Origin: Elioraea sp. Yellowstone
Lineage (GTDB): Bacteria; Pseudomonadota; Alphaproteobacteria; Acetobacterales; Acetobacteraceae
Direction of reading: 5' to 3'
Assembly: GCF_006704265.1 (NCBI RefSeq)
Contig: NZ_VIKA01000007.1
Span: forward strand, 1-51,506
Length of the DNA stretch: 51,506 bases
Below, in pieces: positions 19,508-27,853 of the stretch. The notes below the pieces were generated by a model. That model was not told the DNA's origin and searched no databases. It worked only from the letters and a program-made list of their open reading frames with translations. Each line of letters opens with the position of its first letter. The first letter of the stretch is position 1. Made by a program: the position numbers and the translations under genes.

Positions 19508-20047
19508 ATGCCGAAGGGCACACTGGCCGAGCTTCAGGCCATGGCGAAGGCCGACAAGGGCTTCACCGGCAAGCCCGAGATGCTCGAGTTCCACAAGGCC
19601 GCGAACCTGGCCAAGTGGAAGACGCGCACCACCCAGGTGGGCAACGGCCAGTGTCCGATCCTGCCGCAGGTTGCCTCCGGTGCGCCGAAGGTGAAGTTCT
19701 GGCGCAAGGGGCCGCTCGTGAAGGGCAACCTCGCCGTGCCCGAGGGCACGGTGATCGCAGCAGGCTGGAACGAGGCGGGCCGGTATCCCAACCGCAAGCA
19801 CGGCAACCATGCCGCGATCTACCTGCGCCAGACCGCGAAGGGGCTGGTGGTGCTGGACCAGTGGGGCGGCAAGGACATCGCCAAGCACGGCTTCGAGCGC
19901 ACCCTGCCGTTCGGGGCGCGCAAGGGCGACGACATCGTCAACGGCGGCGACTACTTCCACGTGGTCGTGACCGAACGGTTCATCACCGAGTTCGAGTACA
20001 TGATGATGGAGATCGGCCGCGCGCTTGCCGCCACGGCGGCGTTCTGA
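19508..20047 (+). CDS. BPSL0067 family protein (NlpC/P60-like fold predicted)
   Basis: A 179-residue protein resembling the BPSL0067 family. A small N-terminal helical part ends in TQVGNGQCPILPQV, where the cysteine after a GxGxC pattern is the likely nucleophile. HGNHAAIYLRQ supplies a histidine and VVLDQWG a polar third residue, the arrangement of papain-like NlpC/P60 or amidase effectors. No signal peptide is seen. If catalytic, it could act on an amide bond in peptidoglycan or a peptide; this is inference. A GGAGG site precedes the ATG. It is the last gene before the CRISPR array; nothing indicates it is part of the immune locus. Confidence 0.72.
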   Translation: MPKGTLAELQAMAKADKGFTGKPEMLEFHKAANLAKWKTRTTQVGNGQCPILPQVASGAPKVKFWRKGPLVKGNLAVPEGTVIAAGWNEAGRYPNRKHGNHAAIYLRQTAKGLVVLDQWGGKDIAKHGFERTLPFGARKGDDIVNGGDYFHVVVTERFITEFEYMMMEIGRALAATAAF

Positions 20048-20083
20048 GTGTGCGCCGGTTCACGCCGTGGACTTGGATGCGCC

Positions 20084-20131
20084 CGTTCGATCCGCAGGGC
20101 CTCGCCACCGCGAGGTCCTGCGGATCGAACG
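20084..20131. repeat. Near-perfect 22-bp inverted repeat abutting the first CRISPR repeat
   Basis: Arms 20084-20105 and 20110-20131 are reverse complements except for one position that would be a G-U pair in RNA; the loop is CACC. Each arm contains CGTTCGATCCGCAGG or its complement, and the right arm ends on the first base of CRISPR repeat 1. There is no U-tract after it. It may terminate transcription from the BPSL0067 gene or antisense reads leaving the array, or form part of a leader. It is not related to the repeat sequence. Confidence 0.85.
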
Positions 20132-21620
20132 CTGCGGTTTGCGGCCGCACCGGGCATCGCTACACTGATGCCGACGGGATCGTGACGTTGTGGTTGCTGC
20201 GGTTTGCGGCCGCACCGGGCACCGCTACACTTCGCCCTCATAAATCGCTTCGTGGGTGAGCGCTGCGGTTTGCGGCCGCACCGGGCATCGCTACACTGGA
20301 CGGGTGGCGGCGCATCGGTCGCTGTGCGCTGCGGTTTGCGGCCGCACCGGGCATCGCTACACTGCCGCGCGGCGGCGCCGGGACGACAGCGAAGCTGCGG
20401 TTTGCGGCCGCACCGGGCATCGCTACACTCGAGACCGACGCACAGGGCAACCCGTCCAGGCTGCGGTTTGCGGCCGCACCGGGCATCGCTACACTCATGA
20501 GCGAGGCGCATCCCGTCGCACGCCAAGCTGCGGTTTGCGGCCGCACCGGGCATCGCTACACTGGACGGGTGGCGGCGCATCGGTCGCTGTGCGCTGCGGT
20601 TTGCGGCCGCACCGGGCATCGCTACACTGCTGGTTTCGTCGGGCGCCCCCACACCAGGGGCTGCGGTTTGCGGCCGCACCGGGCATCGCTACACTTGGTT
20701 GAGCGCACACGACGTCACGATCAAGGCTGCGGTTTGCGGCCGCACCGGGCATCGCTACACTACGCATAGGGATTGTCCCTATATAATGCCGGCTGCGGTT
20801 TGCGGCCGCACCGGGCATCGCTACACTCCTCGTCATAGCGCCCGGCATTGAGCTTCTGCTGCGGTTTGCGGCCGCACCGGGCATCGCTACACTGGCGCTG
20901 GCGGGCCGGCGCGTCGCCGATTTGCTGCGGTTTGCGGCCGCACCGGGCATCGCTACACTGCACGCCGAGTACGACCCTGCGGCCACCGAGCTGCGGTTTG
21001 CGGCCGCACCGGGCATCGCTACACTCCTCCGGCGTGATCTTGAACGTGCCATTCCGCTGCGGTTTGCGGCCGCACCGGGCATCGCTACACTCTGCGCTTC
21101 GTTCCACAACGGCACCATCTCGGCTGCGGTTTGCGGCCGCACCGGGCATCGCTACACTGAAACCGCCAAGAAGCTGACCGAGTTGTATGCTGCGGTTTGC
21201 GGCCGCACCGGGCATCGCTACACTGCGCTGGATCACCTCGGTCGTTGTCGCTGCGCTGCGGTTTGCGGCCGCACCGGGCATCGCTACACTCCGCGGCGCC
21301 TGCCACACTTCACCGGCGGCGCTGCGGTTTGCGGCCGCACCGGGCATCGCTACACTGTGAGTATGAACGTGCCCATGCGGCTGGTGGCTGCGGTTTGCGG
21401 CCGCACCGGGCATCGCTACACTCGAGTGGGAGAGCGTGCCTCAGCCGATGCTGCTGCGGTTTGCGGCCGCACCGGGCATCGCTACACTCGCTTGTTGCAC
21501 ATCCTTGTCGACACTAGCGCTGCGGTTTGCGGCCGCACCGGGCATCGCTACACTGCGGAAGCGCGCGACTTCGCTAGCGCCAGGGCTGCGGTTTGCGGCC
21601 GCACCGGGCATCGCTACACT
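20131..21620 (+). CRISPR. Type II-C CRISPR array, 23 repeats and 22 spacers
   Basis: Twenty-three 36-base repeats begin GCTGCGGTTTGCGGCCGC and end CACCGGGCATCGCTACACT on the plus strand. They start at 20131, 20196, 20262, 20328, 20394, 20460, 20527, 20593, 20660, 20726, 20792, 20858, 20924, 20990, 21056, 21123, 21189, 21255, 21321, 21387, 21453, 21519 and 21585. Spacers are 29 to 31 bases, mostly 30. All repeats are identical except the second, which has C for T at position 27. Spacers 3 (20298-20327) and 7 (20563-20592) are identical. The anti-repeat of the tracrRNA fixes the crRNA strand as plus, opposite to the cas genes. The array ends 48 bases from the cas2 stop. Confidence 0.99.
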
Positions 21621-21668
21621 GCCCTTCCGGCAACCGCCTGAAACGGCACACGAATCCGCCGGCGCATG

Positions 21669-22022
21669 CTAGAAAAACTCCAGCTGCGCCGGCGGAGTCT
21701 CCGGGGGTTTCCGCCGTTTTCCGGCGAACACCTGGATCCGCGCGAACTGCGCGTCCGTCACCGTCAGGAACCGCACCTCCCCCTCCGCCGGAACCCGCAG
21801 GCCCATCCGCCGGATATGCGCCGTGGCGCTGTCTAGGCTCGCGCAATGCCGGAAATACACGCTGAACTGCATCATCGCGAATCCGTCCGCCAGCAGATCC
21901 TTGCGGAAGCGAGCATAGGCGCGCCGGTGCGCCTTCGTCTCCACCGGCAGGTCGAACATCGCGAACACCCACACGGTGCGCCAGGCGATTGGGTCAAGAA
22001 GGGGCGGGCGCGGCGCCCTCAT
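21669..22022 (-). CDS. cas2: CRISPR-associated endonuclease Cas2
   Basis: Structural and nuclease partner of Cas1 in spacer integration. The 117-residue protein has the ferredoxin-like start VWVFAMFDLPVETK, with the conserved aspartate Asp24 after the first strand, and the helix AHRRAYARFRKDLLADGFAMMQFSVYFRHC typical of type II Cas2. The end RKPPETPPAQLEFF is an extended tail. ATG at 22022 lies inside the 3' end of cas1, a 29-base overlap; the frame is open further up but has no homology there. It is the last cas gene; no csn2 or cas4 follows, which defines the locus as subtype II-C. Confidence 0.96.
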   Translation of the reverse strand: MRAPRPPLLDPIAWRTVWVFAMFDLPVETKAHRRAYARFRKDLLADGFAMMQFSVYFRHCASLDSATAHIRRMGLRVPAEGEVRFLTVTDAQFARIQVFAGKRRKPPETPPAQLEFF

Positions 22023-22935
22023 CCGGCTCCTCCGCTGGCTCGGGCAGGCCCGTCGGGTCCTCGGGCAGCCGCAGCAGCATCCGCCTTCCCCCGAAGCTTG
22101 CCGCCAGCGACGCGGCAGCCCGGTGCAGCGCAAGCCCGAGCGGCATCGCCTGCCCGTCCATCCCCACCGCGATGTTCAGCACGCCGAGCAGATGCGCCTT
22201 GCGCGTCCTGTCAAGCTCGCCCTCGGCCAGCCCGGCCCGCGCCATCTCCCACACCACCCCGTCGACGAACGGACGGAACGGCTCCATCAGGTCGGAGGCG
22301 AGCGCGAAGGCATCGCCGCGGTTGGCGTGGAACAGGCCCACGCCGGCCAGCAGCCCGGCGCCGACGACGGCCCGCGCGGTCGCCGCGCGCAGCACCGCAT
22401 AGCCGTAGTTCAGCAGCGGGTTCGGCGCCGCGCCGGAGCGGTCGCGCCGGAACGCCGGGCCGAGCAGCCGCGGCCAGTAGCGCTGCGCGCCCTGCGCCTC
22501 CAGGTTCTCGGGGTCGCCCGAGCGCACGCGCGCGGCCATCGCATCGAGCCCCGCGTCCTGCCCGGTGGCGCGGCGCAGCAGGTCGGCCTGCCGGCGCAGC
22601 TTGCAGGCGACGATCGCCTGCCACAGCCGCTTGGCGAGCGGGCGCGGGCAGGCGAGCTGCGCGCGCTGCCGCTCGCCGGCAAGCGCGTTGGCGGCATAGG
22701 GCAGCAGCACGCCCACCGGCATGTGATCGGGGCCGCACAGGATCGTCGCGACCTTCGCCTCGGCGAGTGCCGCGAGCAGCGCGTGGGTGTAGGTGACCTG
22801 GGGGTTGTCCACGATCAGCAGGGCGAGGTCCTCGACCGGCACGGTGGGCGCACTGCCGTCCTCGCGCGCCACCACGAGCTGGCGGTGGCGCAGGCTGAGC
22901 CGCGCGGGAGACGAGACCTCCACCGTGCGCGTCAT
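21994..22935 (-). CDS. cas1: CRISPR-associated integrase Cas1 (type II)
   Basis: Integrase that inserts new spacers with Cas2. The 313-residue protein has the N-terminal beta domain with EDLALLIVDNPQVTYTHALLAALAEA and the alpha domain with the metal residues Glu146 (DPENLEAQGAQRYWPRLLG), His203 (GVGLFHANRGDAF) and Glu218 (LASDLMEPFRPFVDGVVW). NPLLNYGYAVLRA is the characteristic Cas1 helix. The ATG at 22935 overlaps the cas9 stop as ATGA. A Pro/Glu/Ala-rich tail (residues 288 onward) overlaps the cas2 start. All catalytic residues are present, so adaptation should be possible. Confidence 0.98.
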   Translation of the reverse strand: MTRTVEVSSPARLSLRHRQLVVAREDGSAPTVPVEDLALLIVDNPQVTYTHALLAALAEAKVATILCGPDHMPVGVLLPYAANALAGERQRAQLACPRPLAKRLWQAIVACKLRRQADLLRRATGQDAGLDAMAARVRSGDPENLEAQGAQRYWPRLLGPAFRRDRSGAAPNPLLNYGYAVLRAATARAVVGAGLLAGVGLFHANRGDAFALASDLMEPFRPFVDGVVWEMARAGLAEGELDRTRKAHLLGVLNIAVGMDGQAMPLGLALHRAAASLAASFGGRRMLLRLPEDPTGLPEPAEEPDEGAAPAPS

Positions 22936-25900
22936 CGCGCCGGCCTCCAGCGGCCGATCGGATCGACGGAGATCTTCCGCCAGCCGTCGTTGACACAACT
23001 CGGGCCGAGCGAGACTTCAGGCTTAGGCTCGTTCGCCGAATGAAGTGGCTTGTAAAAGATGCGCCCTGCCGCATTGACCTTTCGAACGAGCGCGAATTGC
23101 CGGAGCCCATCATTCTCACGACAGAGCACGTCGCGCGGTCGCAGCGCCATCACCAGCCGTCCGCCTTCCGGGTGCTCGGGCCGCACGGCGGGTTCGCCCC
23201 GTTGCACGCGCACCAGCGCTTCACGCTTCGTCGCGACGAGGTATCGAATGGTCTCGCCGTCGCGGTAGATCGCGATGTGGTGGTTCGTGCCCGGCCCGAG
23301 CTCGGCATGGATGTTCTTCGTGGCGTGCACGCGCATCACGCCCTCCTTCCGCCGCATGTGCAGCCGCACCCGTCGAATCACCGGTCCGCGCTCCGCCGTG
23401 ATGCCGAACTTTGCCCATTTTCTGCGCACCCTATCCGTCAAAGGCAGTCGGATTTCCTGCGCAAGCAGTGCCTTGAGCCGCCGCTGCGCCGTGCCATCTG
23501 CTGCCTTGCCGCGCTTCTTCCGCTCCAAGACGAGCCCGTTGGCTGCCAGATGATCGAGGATCGCCTGCCGCACTCCCGCGTCGGCGATCCAGGCGTCTCC
23601 GCCGTCCTCGGGCGTGCTCAGGATCTCCGAAGCACTGAGATCCGCCACCGCCTTGCGCTTGACGTAGATCGCCGAGCCGGCGGCCTCGCGCTGCCCCGTG
23701 TCGCCGAGCCGCGTCTCCTCGTGCAGCGGTCCCGACAGCTTCGCCTGCACGCGATGGCTGACCAGGATCGCCTCCACCGCCGTCTTGGCGTCCTCGCGGA
23801 AGCCGGGCCAGGGCAGGTGGAAGCCGGGCGGGCGCGGGCCCGTCTCACGGCGCTGCCACCAGCGCGACAGTTCCGCCACCGTGCGCGGGGTGGTCAGCGC
23901 CACCGCCAGCGCGTCAACCGCGTGGTGGCGCAGATCCTCGCGCACCTTCAGACCGTCGTCGTCGCCAAGATCCAGCAGCTTGCCGAGGCCGATCCCCCAC
24001 GCACGGCGCAGCAGCGCCGTCGCCCGTCCCGGCACCGGCTGCACCGCATCCAGCCCCGCCTGCCCGCCGCCGAACAGCAGCCCGAGATAGGGGCGCGCGG
24101 CGCGGGCGATGAACGCCGTGTCCACCAGTTGGCGGTTCGTGAAGCCCGCCTCGTCGGTCTCCGGGTCCTCCAGCCTCGCCTTCAGGCAGCGCCGCAGCTT
24201 CGCCTCCGGCCAGCCGGCGTTTTTCATCTGCGGCCAGACGATCGTCGTCAGATGGGTCCAGCGGTCGGCGTCGCCCGACAGCCACTCGAACGGCGTGCGC
24301 CGCCCCTTCGCCGCGTTCTCGCGGGCGAAGCACAGCACCTTGTTCGCCTGCGAATCGTCGAAGCTGCGGCTGACGGGGAAGATGTGGTCGATCTGCGTCG
24401 CCGTCGGATCGAGCGCTTCGGTGCAACTGATCGTCTTGCCGGGGTGCGAATAGGGGCAGCGCCCGCCCTGTTCCTTGCAGAGCAGCCAGCGCAACACGTT
24501 CTCCTCGCCCTCCGGCCCCTCCGCCGGCTTGCCGAGTTCCGCCACCTTCTTGCGTGCCTCGTCGCGCGCCCGCTCGCGCTCGCGCTGGCGCTTGTCGGTC
24601 TCGCGCCGCTCCTCGGCCGACTGCTTGAGATCGCGTGCGAACTCCAGCCGGATCACGTCGGGCCGGCCGTGCGCGCGCAGGAGCGTGTTCACCACCTTGC
24701 GCAGCTCGCTGAGCGTGCGCAGCACGGTCGGGTTGCGGATGCCGGCGAGCAATGCCGCCATGCGCTCGCGCACCCAGGCGTCCTTGACCTTGTCCAGCTC
24801 CGACAGGTTCGGCACCGGCAGCCGGGCAAGCGGCGCACCGCTGTCGCGGTGGGCGCCATAGACCCGTTCCACGGCCGTCATGTACGGCACGCCCGACTCC
24901 AGCAGCGGCAGCAGCGTGCGCATCGCCGCGAGGCTGTGGCGTGCCGCGCCGTCCGGCAGGTCGAGACGCGACAGCGCCTCCGCCGCCTGCGGCGGCAGCC
25001 CCCACTCGGTGCGCGCGCGCTCGGCCAGGGCGGCGCGCTCGGCCGCGATCCCAACGTGATCGTGGATTTCGAGGATCGCGCCGCCCTTCGTCGGCCGATA
25101 CTCGATCCGGTGCCAGGTGCGGCCGATCTCGGCACGGATCGTCTCGCGCATCGCCTCCGGCAGCGCATCCCAGGCCGCGCCCAAGGCGGTCCTGAGCGCG
25201 GCCTCGGTCGCATTGCCGCGGATCGTCGCCTTCTCGCCGCGCTCGTGCGTGAAGCGGTCGCTCCGCCCGATCCCGATCGCCGCGCGCAGGCCCGCCCAGG
25301 TGGGGCGGCGCTCGGTCTCGAGATACGCGATCGCCATGGCCCGCTCGGCCGGATCGAGCTCGCGCTGGTTGCCGCGCTCCAGCCGGAGCGCGTTGACGAG
25401 CTGGAGCATCTCGAAGCGCTGCGTCAGCCACTCGGCCTTCAGCGCCCGAGGTTCGCCGGGTTCGAGATCGTCCGTGCCGACGGTGCGGGCGCGAAAGAAG
25501 GTCGGCCGCTGGGCCAGCGCGACCGTCTCGATCCGTGCCTTCAGGTCAGGCGTGAGCAGCGTCGGATGGTGTTTCGCCTGCTCGGCCCACAGCGCCTCGA
25601 ACTCCTCGCGCACCATCGGGCGCGTCTGGCCGACGGCGCGCCGACGTGGCGTGTCCCAGAGCGCCGGTGTGGTCCCGTCGGGCTTCAGATGATCGTCCGA
25701 TTGCAAGTAGATCGCGAGCTTCCGCCCCGCCATCCGCGCCGCCAACGCCTCGCCGCGCGCCCGCTCCTCTGCCTCCTCGCGCGCTCGCTCGTCGGCCGGT
25801 TCGGGCGGAGAAGCCAACGCCCTGCCGCGCCGGCGCCGCCCGCGCGGGGCCTCCTCGTCGTCTACCTCGGCGGTCGCGGGGGCTGGCTCGACCGGGCCGA

Positions 25901-26315
25901 CCTTGCGGCTGCCCTGGAAGCCGCGGCGCTTGAGGAGATGGAAGATCGCCCACCCGGCTTCTTCAGCCGAAAGGGCACCCTCCAAGCCGCGGGCACGGAG
26001 TGCATACGGGTCCTGCCCCGTCGGCGGCTGCGCACGCTCGTCAGGCAGCAGCCCTGCCTCCGCGAGCAGGGCGCGCAGGTGCACACGCCGCCAACGGCGG
26101 CGCCGCACCTGTCGACGCATCAGCCGCTTCTGCCGACGCCCTGCGTTGAGCGGGGCGCCTGGCCCCTGCGTGTCGATCTCGCGCGTTTCGGGAAACACGC
26201 GCACGCCGAGCCGGACGATCTCGCCGTTTCCCTCAGGCGTGCTCCACCCGTCCCAGCGGATCACGGCGAACCCGACCGAGGTCACGCCGAGATCGAAGCC
26301 CCAGATCGTTTGCAT
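22932..26315 (-). CDS. cas9: CRISPR-associated endonuclease Cas9 (type II-C)
   Basis: RNA-guided double-strand DNA endonuclease of 1127 residues. RuvC-I IWGFDLGVTSVGFAVIRWDG carries Asp8. The arginine-rich bridge helix spans about residues 57-80 (AGRRQKRLMRRQVRRRRWRR). A recognition lobe follows, with a charged low-complexity insert at about 143-196. RuvC-II VIRLEFARDL carries Glu558. HNH (about 610-690) has QIDHIFPVSRSFDDSQANKV with His644 and Asn658 and a CPYSHPGKTISC segment. RuvC-III DLRHHAVDALAVAL has His798 and Asp801. Residues from about 830 form the PAM-interacting end. All nuclease residues are intact. ATG at 26315 has an AAGGGGG site. An ATG at 26435 is rejected because it lies in the tracrRNA gene. 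It heads cas9-cas1-cas2. Confidence 0.99.
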   Translation of the reverse strand: MQTIWGFDLGVTSVGFAVIRWDGWSTPEGNGEIVRLGVRVFPETREIDTQGPGAPLNAGRRQKRLMRRQVRRRRWRRVHLRALLAEAGLLPDERAQPPTGQDPYALRARGLEGALSAEEAGWAIFHLLKRRGFQGSRKVGPVEPAPATAEVDDEEAPRGRRRRGRALASPPEPADERAREEAEERARGEALAARMAGRKLAIYLQSDDHLKPDGTTPALWDTPRRRAVGQTRPMVREEFEALWAEQAKHHPTLLTPDLKARIETVALAQRPTFFRARTVGTDDLEPGEPRALKAEWLTQRFEMLQLVNALRLERGNQRELDPAERAMAIAYLETERRPTWAGLRAAIGIGRSDRFTHERGEKATIRGNATEAALRTALGAAWDALPEAMRETIRAEIGRTWHRIEYRPTKGGAILEIHDHVGIAAERAALAERARTEWGLPPQAAEALSRLDLPDGAARHSLAAMRTLLPLLESGVPYMTAVERVYGAHRDSGAPLARLPVPNLSELDKVKDAWVRERMAALLAGIRNPTVLRTLSELRKVVNTLLRAHGRPDVIRLEFARDLKQSAEERRETDKRQRERERARDEARKKVAELGKPAEGPEGEENVLRWLLCKEQGGRCPYSHPGKTISCTEALDPTATQIDHIFPVSRSFDDSQANKVLCFARENAAKGRRTPFEWLSGDADRWTHLTTIVWPQMKNAGWPEAKLRRCLKARLEDPETDEAGFTNRQLVDTAFIARAARPYLGLLFGGGQAGLDAVQPVPGRATALLRRAWGIGLGKLLDLGDDDGLKVREDLRHHAVDALAVALTTPRTVAELSRWWQRRETGPRPPGFHLPWPGFREDAKTAVEAILVSHRVQAKLSGPLHEETRLGDTGQREAAGSAIYVKRKAVADLSASEILSTPEDGGDAWIADAGVRQAILDHLAANGLVLERKKRGKAADGTAQRRLKALLAQEIRLPLTDRVRRKWAKFGITAERGPVIRRVRLHMRRKEGVMRVHATKNIHAELGPGTNHHIAIYRDGETIRYLVATKREALVRVQRGEPAVRPEHPEGGRLVMALRPRDVLCRENDGLRQFALVRKVNAAGRIFYKPLHSANEPKPEVSLGPSCVNDGWRKISVDPIGRWRPAR

Positions 26316-26327
26316 GACGATGCCCCC

Positions 26328-26362
26328 TTGGATGAATGCAACCAAGGAGGTAGTGTAACACT
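26328..26362 (+). promoter_or_regulatory. Predicted tracrRNA promoter within the divergent cas9/tracrRNA control region
   Basis: On the plus strand TTGGAT (26328-26333) and TAGTGT (26351-26356) are separated by 17 bases, placing the predicted start of transcription at about 26363, exactly where the anti-repeat begins. An 11-base dyad AGTGTAACACT (26352-26362) overlaps the -10. The cas9 promoter must fire leftward from this dyad or from inside the tracrRNA gene, since only 47 bases separate the cas9 ATG from the tracrRNA start. On that strand the dyad reads TACACT as a possible -10. Confidence 0.55.
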
Positions 26363-26481
26363 CGTGTAGCGATGCCTGGTGTGGCTGCTTGCCGCAGGCA
26401 AAACCTATTCGTCCACACAGGTGCGGGCTGGGCATCCCGCGGACGAAGCGCCCCCTGACCCCCGCCTCGCGCGGGGGTCTT
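26363..26481 (+). ncRNA. tracrRNA
   Basis: Trans-activating RNA that pairs with crRNA repeats and binds Cas9. Bases 26364-26397 pair with positions 2-35 counted from the 3' end of the repeat: 25 consecutive pairs including three G-U, an internal loop of three mismatches (26389-26391), then six pairs. Next comes a long hairpin: outer stem TTCGTCC (26408-26414) with GGACGAA (26441-26447), inner stem GCGGG/CCCGC (26423-26427, 26436-26440). Last is a terminator, GACCCCCGC/GCGGGGGTC (26457-26465, 26471-26479), followed by TT. The core GTGCGGGCTGGGCATCCC resembles, from memory, that of Parvibaculum lavamentivorans tracrRNA. It is divergent from cas9 and on the same strand as the array. Confidence 0.93.
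26457..26481 (+). terminator. Intrinsic terminator of tracrRNA
   Basis: A perfect 9-bp GC-rich stem GACCCCCGC/GCGGGGGTC with loop CTCGC is followed by TT on the plus strand. The short U-tract is common in very GC-rich genomes. It sits at the expected 3' end of tracrRNA, about 65 bases before the end of the convergent argG gene. Confidence 0.75.
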
Positions 26482-26545
26482 GCACTCTCAGGGCAAGCCC
26501 CGCTGGGCTAGCGTGCCCCGCGAGGGATGGTCCTGGCGGGCGGGG

Positions 26546-27778
<1,233 letters not shown>

Positions 27779-27853
27779 CGGGGAACCTGTTGAAAGCCGG
27801 GGAAACGGTGGCGGACAATGGCAGCGCAGGTGCGGCAGGACAAGGTGAGGCGC

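Noticed and set aside
20084-20131. The hairpin before repeat 1 as a second tracrRNA or anti-repeat
   Set aside because: Its arms do not pair with the repeat; the true anti-repeat is at 26364-26397.
20932-21620. Spacers that translate cleanly, for example to ETAKKLTELY or EWESVPQPM, as proof of phage coding targets
   Set aside because: Ten open codons occur often by chance in GC-rich DNA. Only a protospacer match would be evidence.
21621-21668. A fourth cas gene (csn2 or cas4) between cas2 and the array
   Set aside because: Only 48 bases are available and no other cas-like frame lies in the window.
20204-21672. Several open frames inside the CRISPR array on both strands
   Set aside because: They are translations of the repeat unit (recurring CGRTGHRYT or MPGAAANRS), not genes.
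23040-26369. A 1109-residue open frame antisense to cas9, and other long antisense frames across the window
   Set aside because: Very GC-rich codon use leaves antisense frames open. The cas9 strand has all family motifs; the antisense product is Arg/His/Pro-rich without any recognisable domain.
26316-26435. A longer Cas9 starting at 26435
   Set aside because: The extra 40 residues come from the tracrRNA gene and control region. MQTIWGFDLG at 26315 has a ribosome-binding site and the family start.
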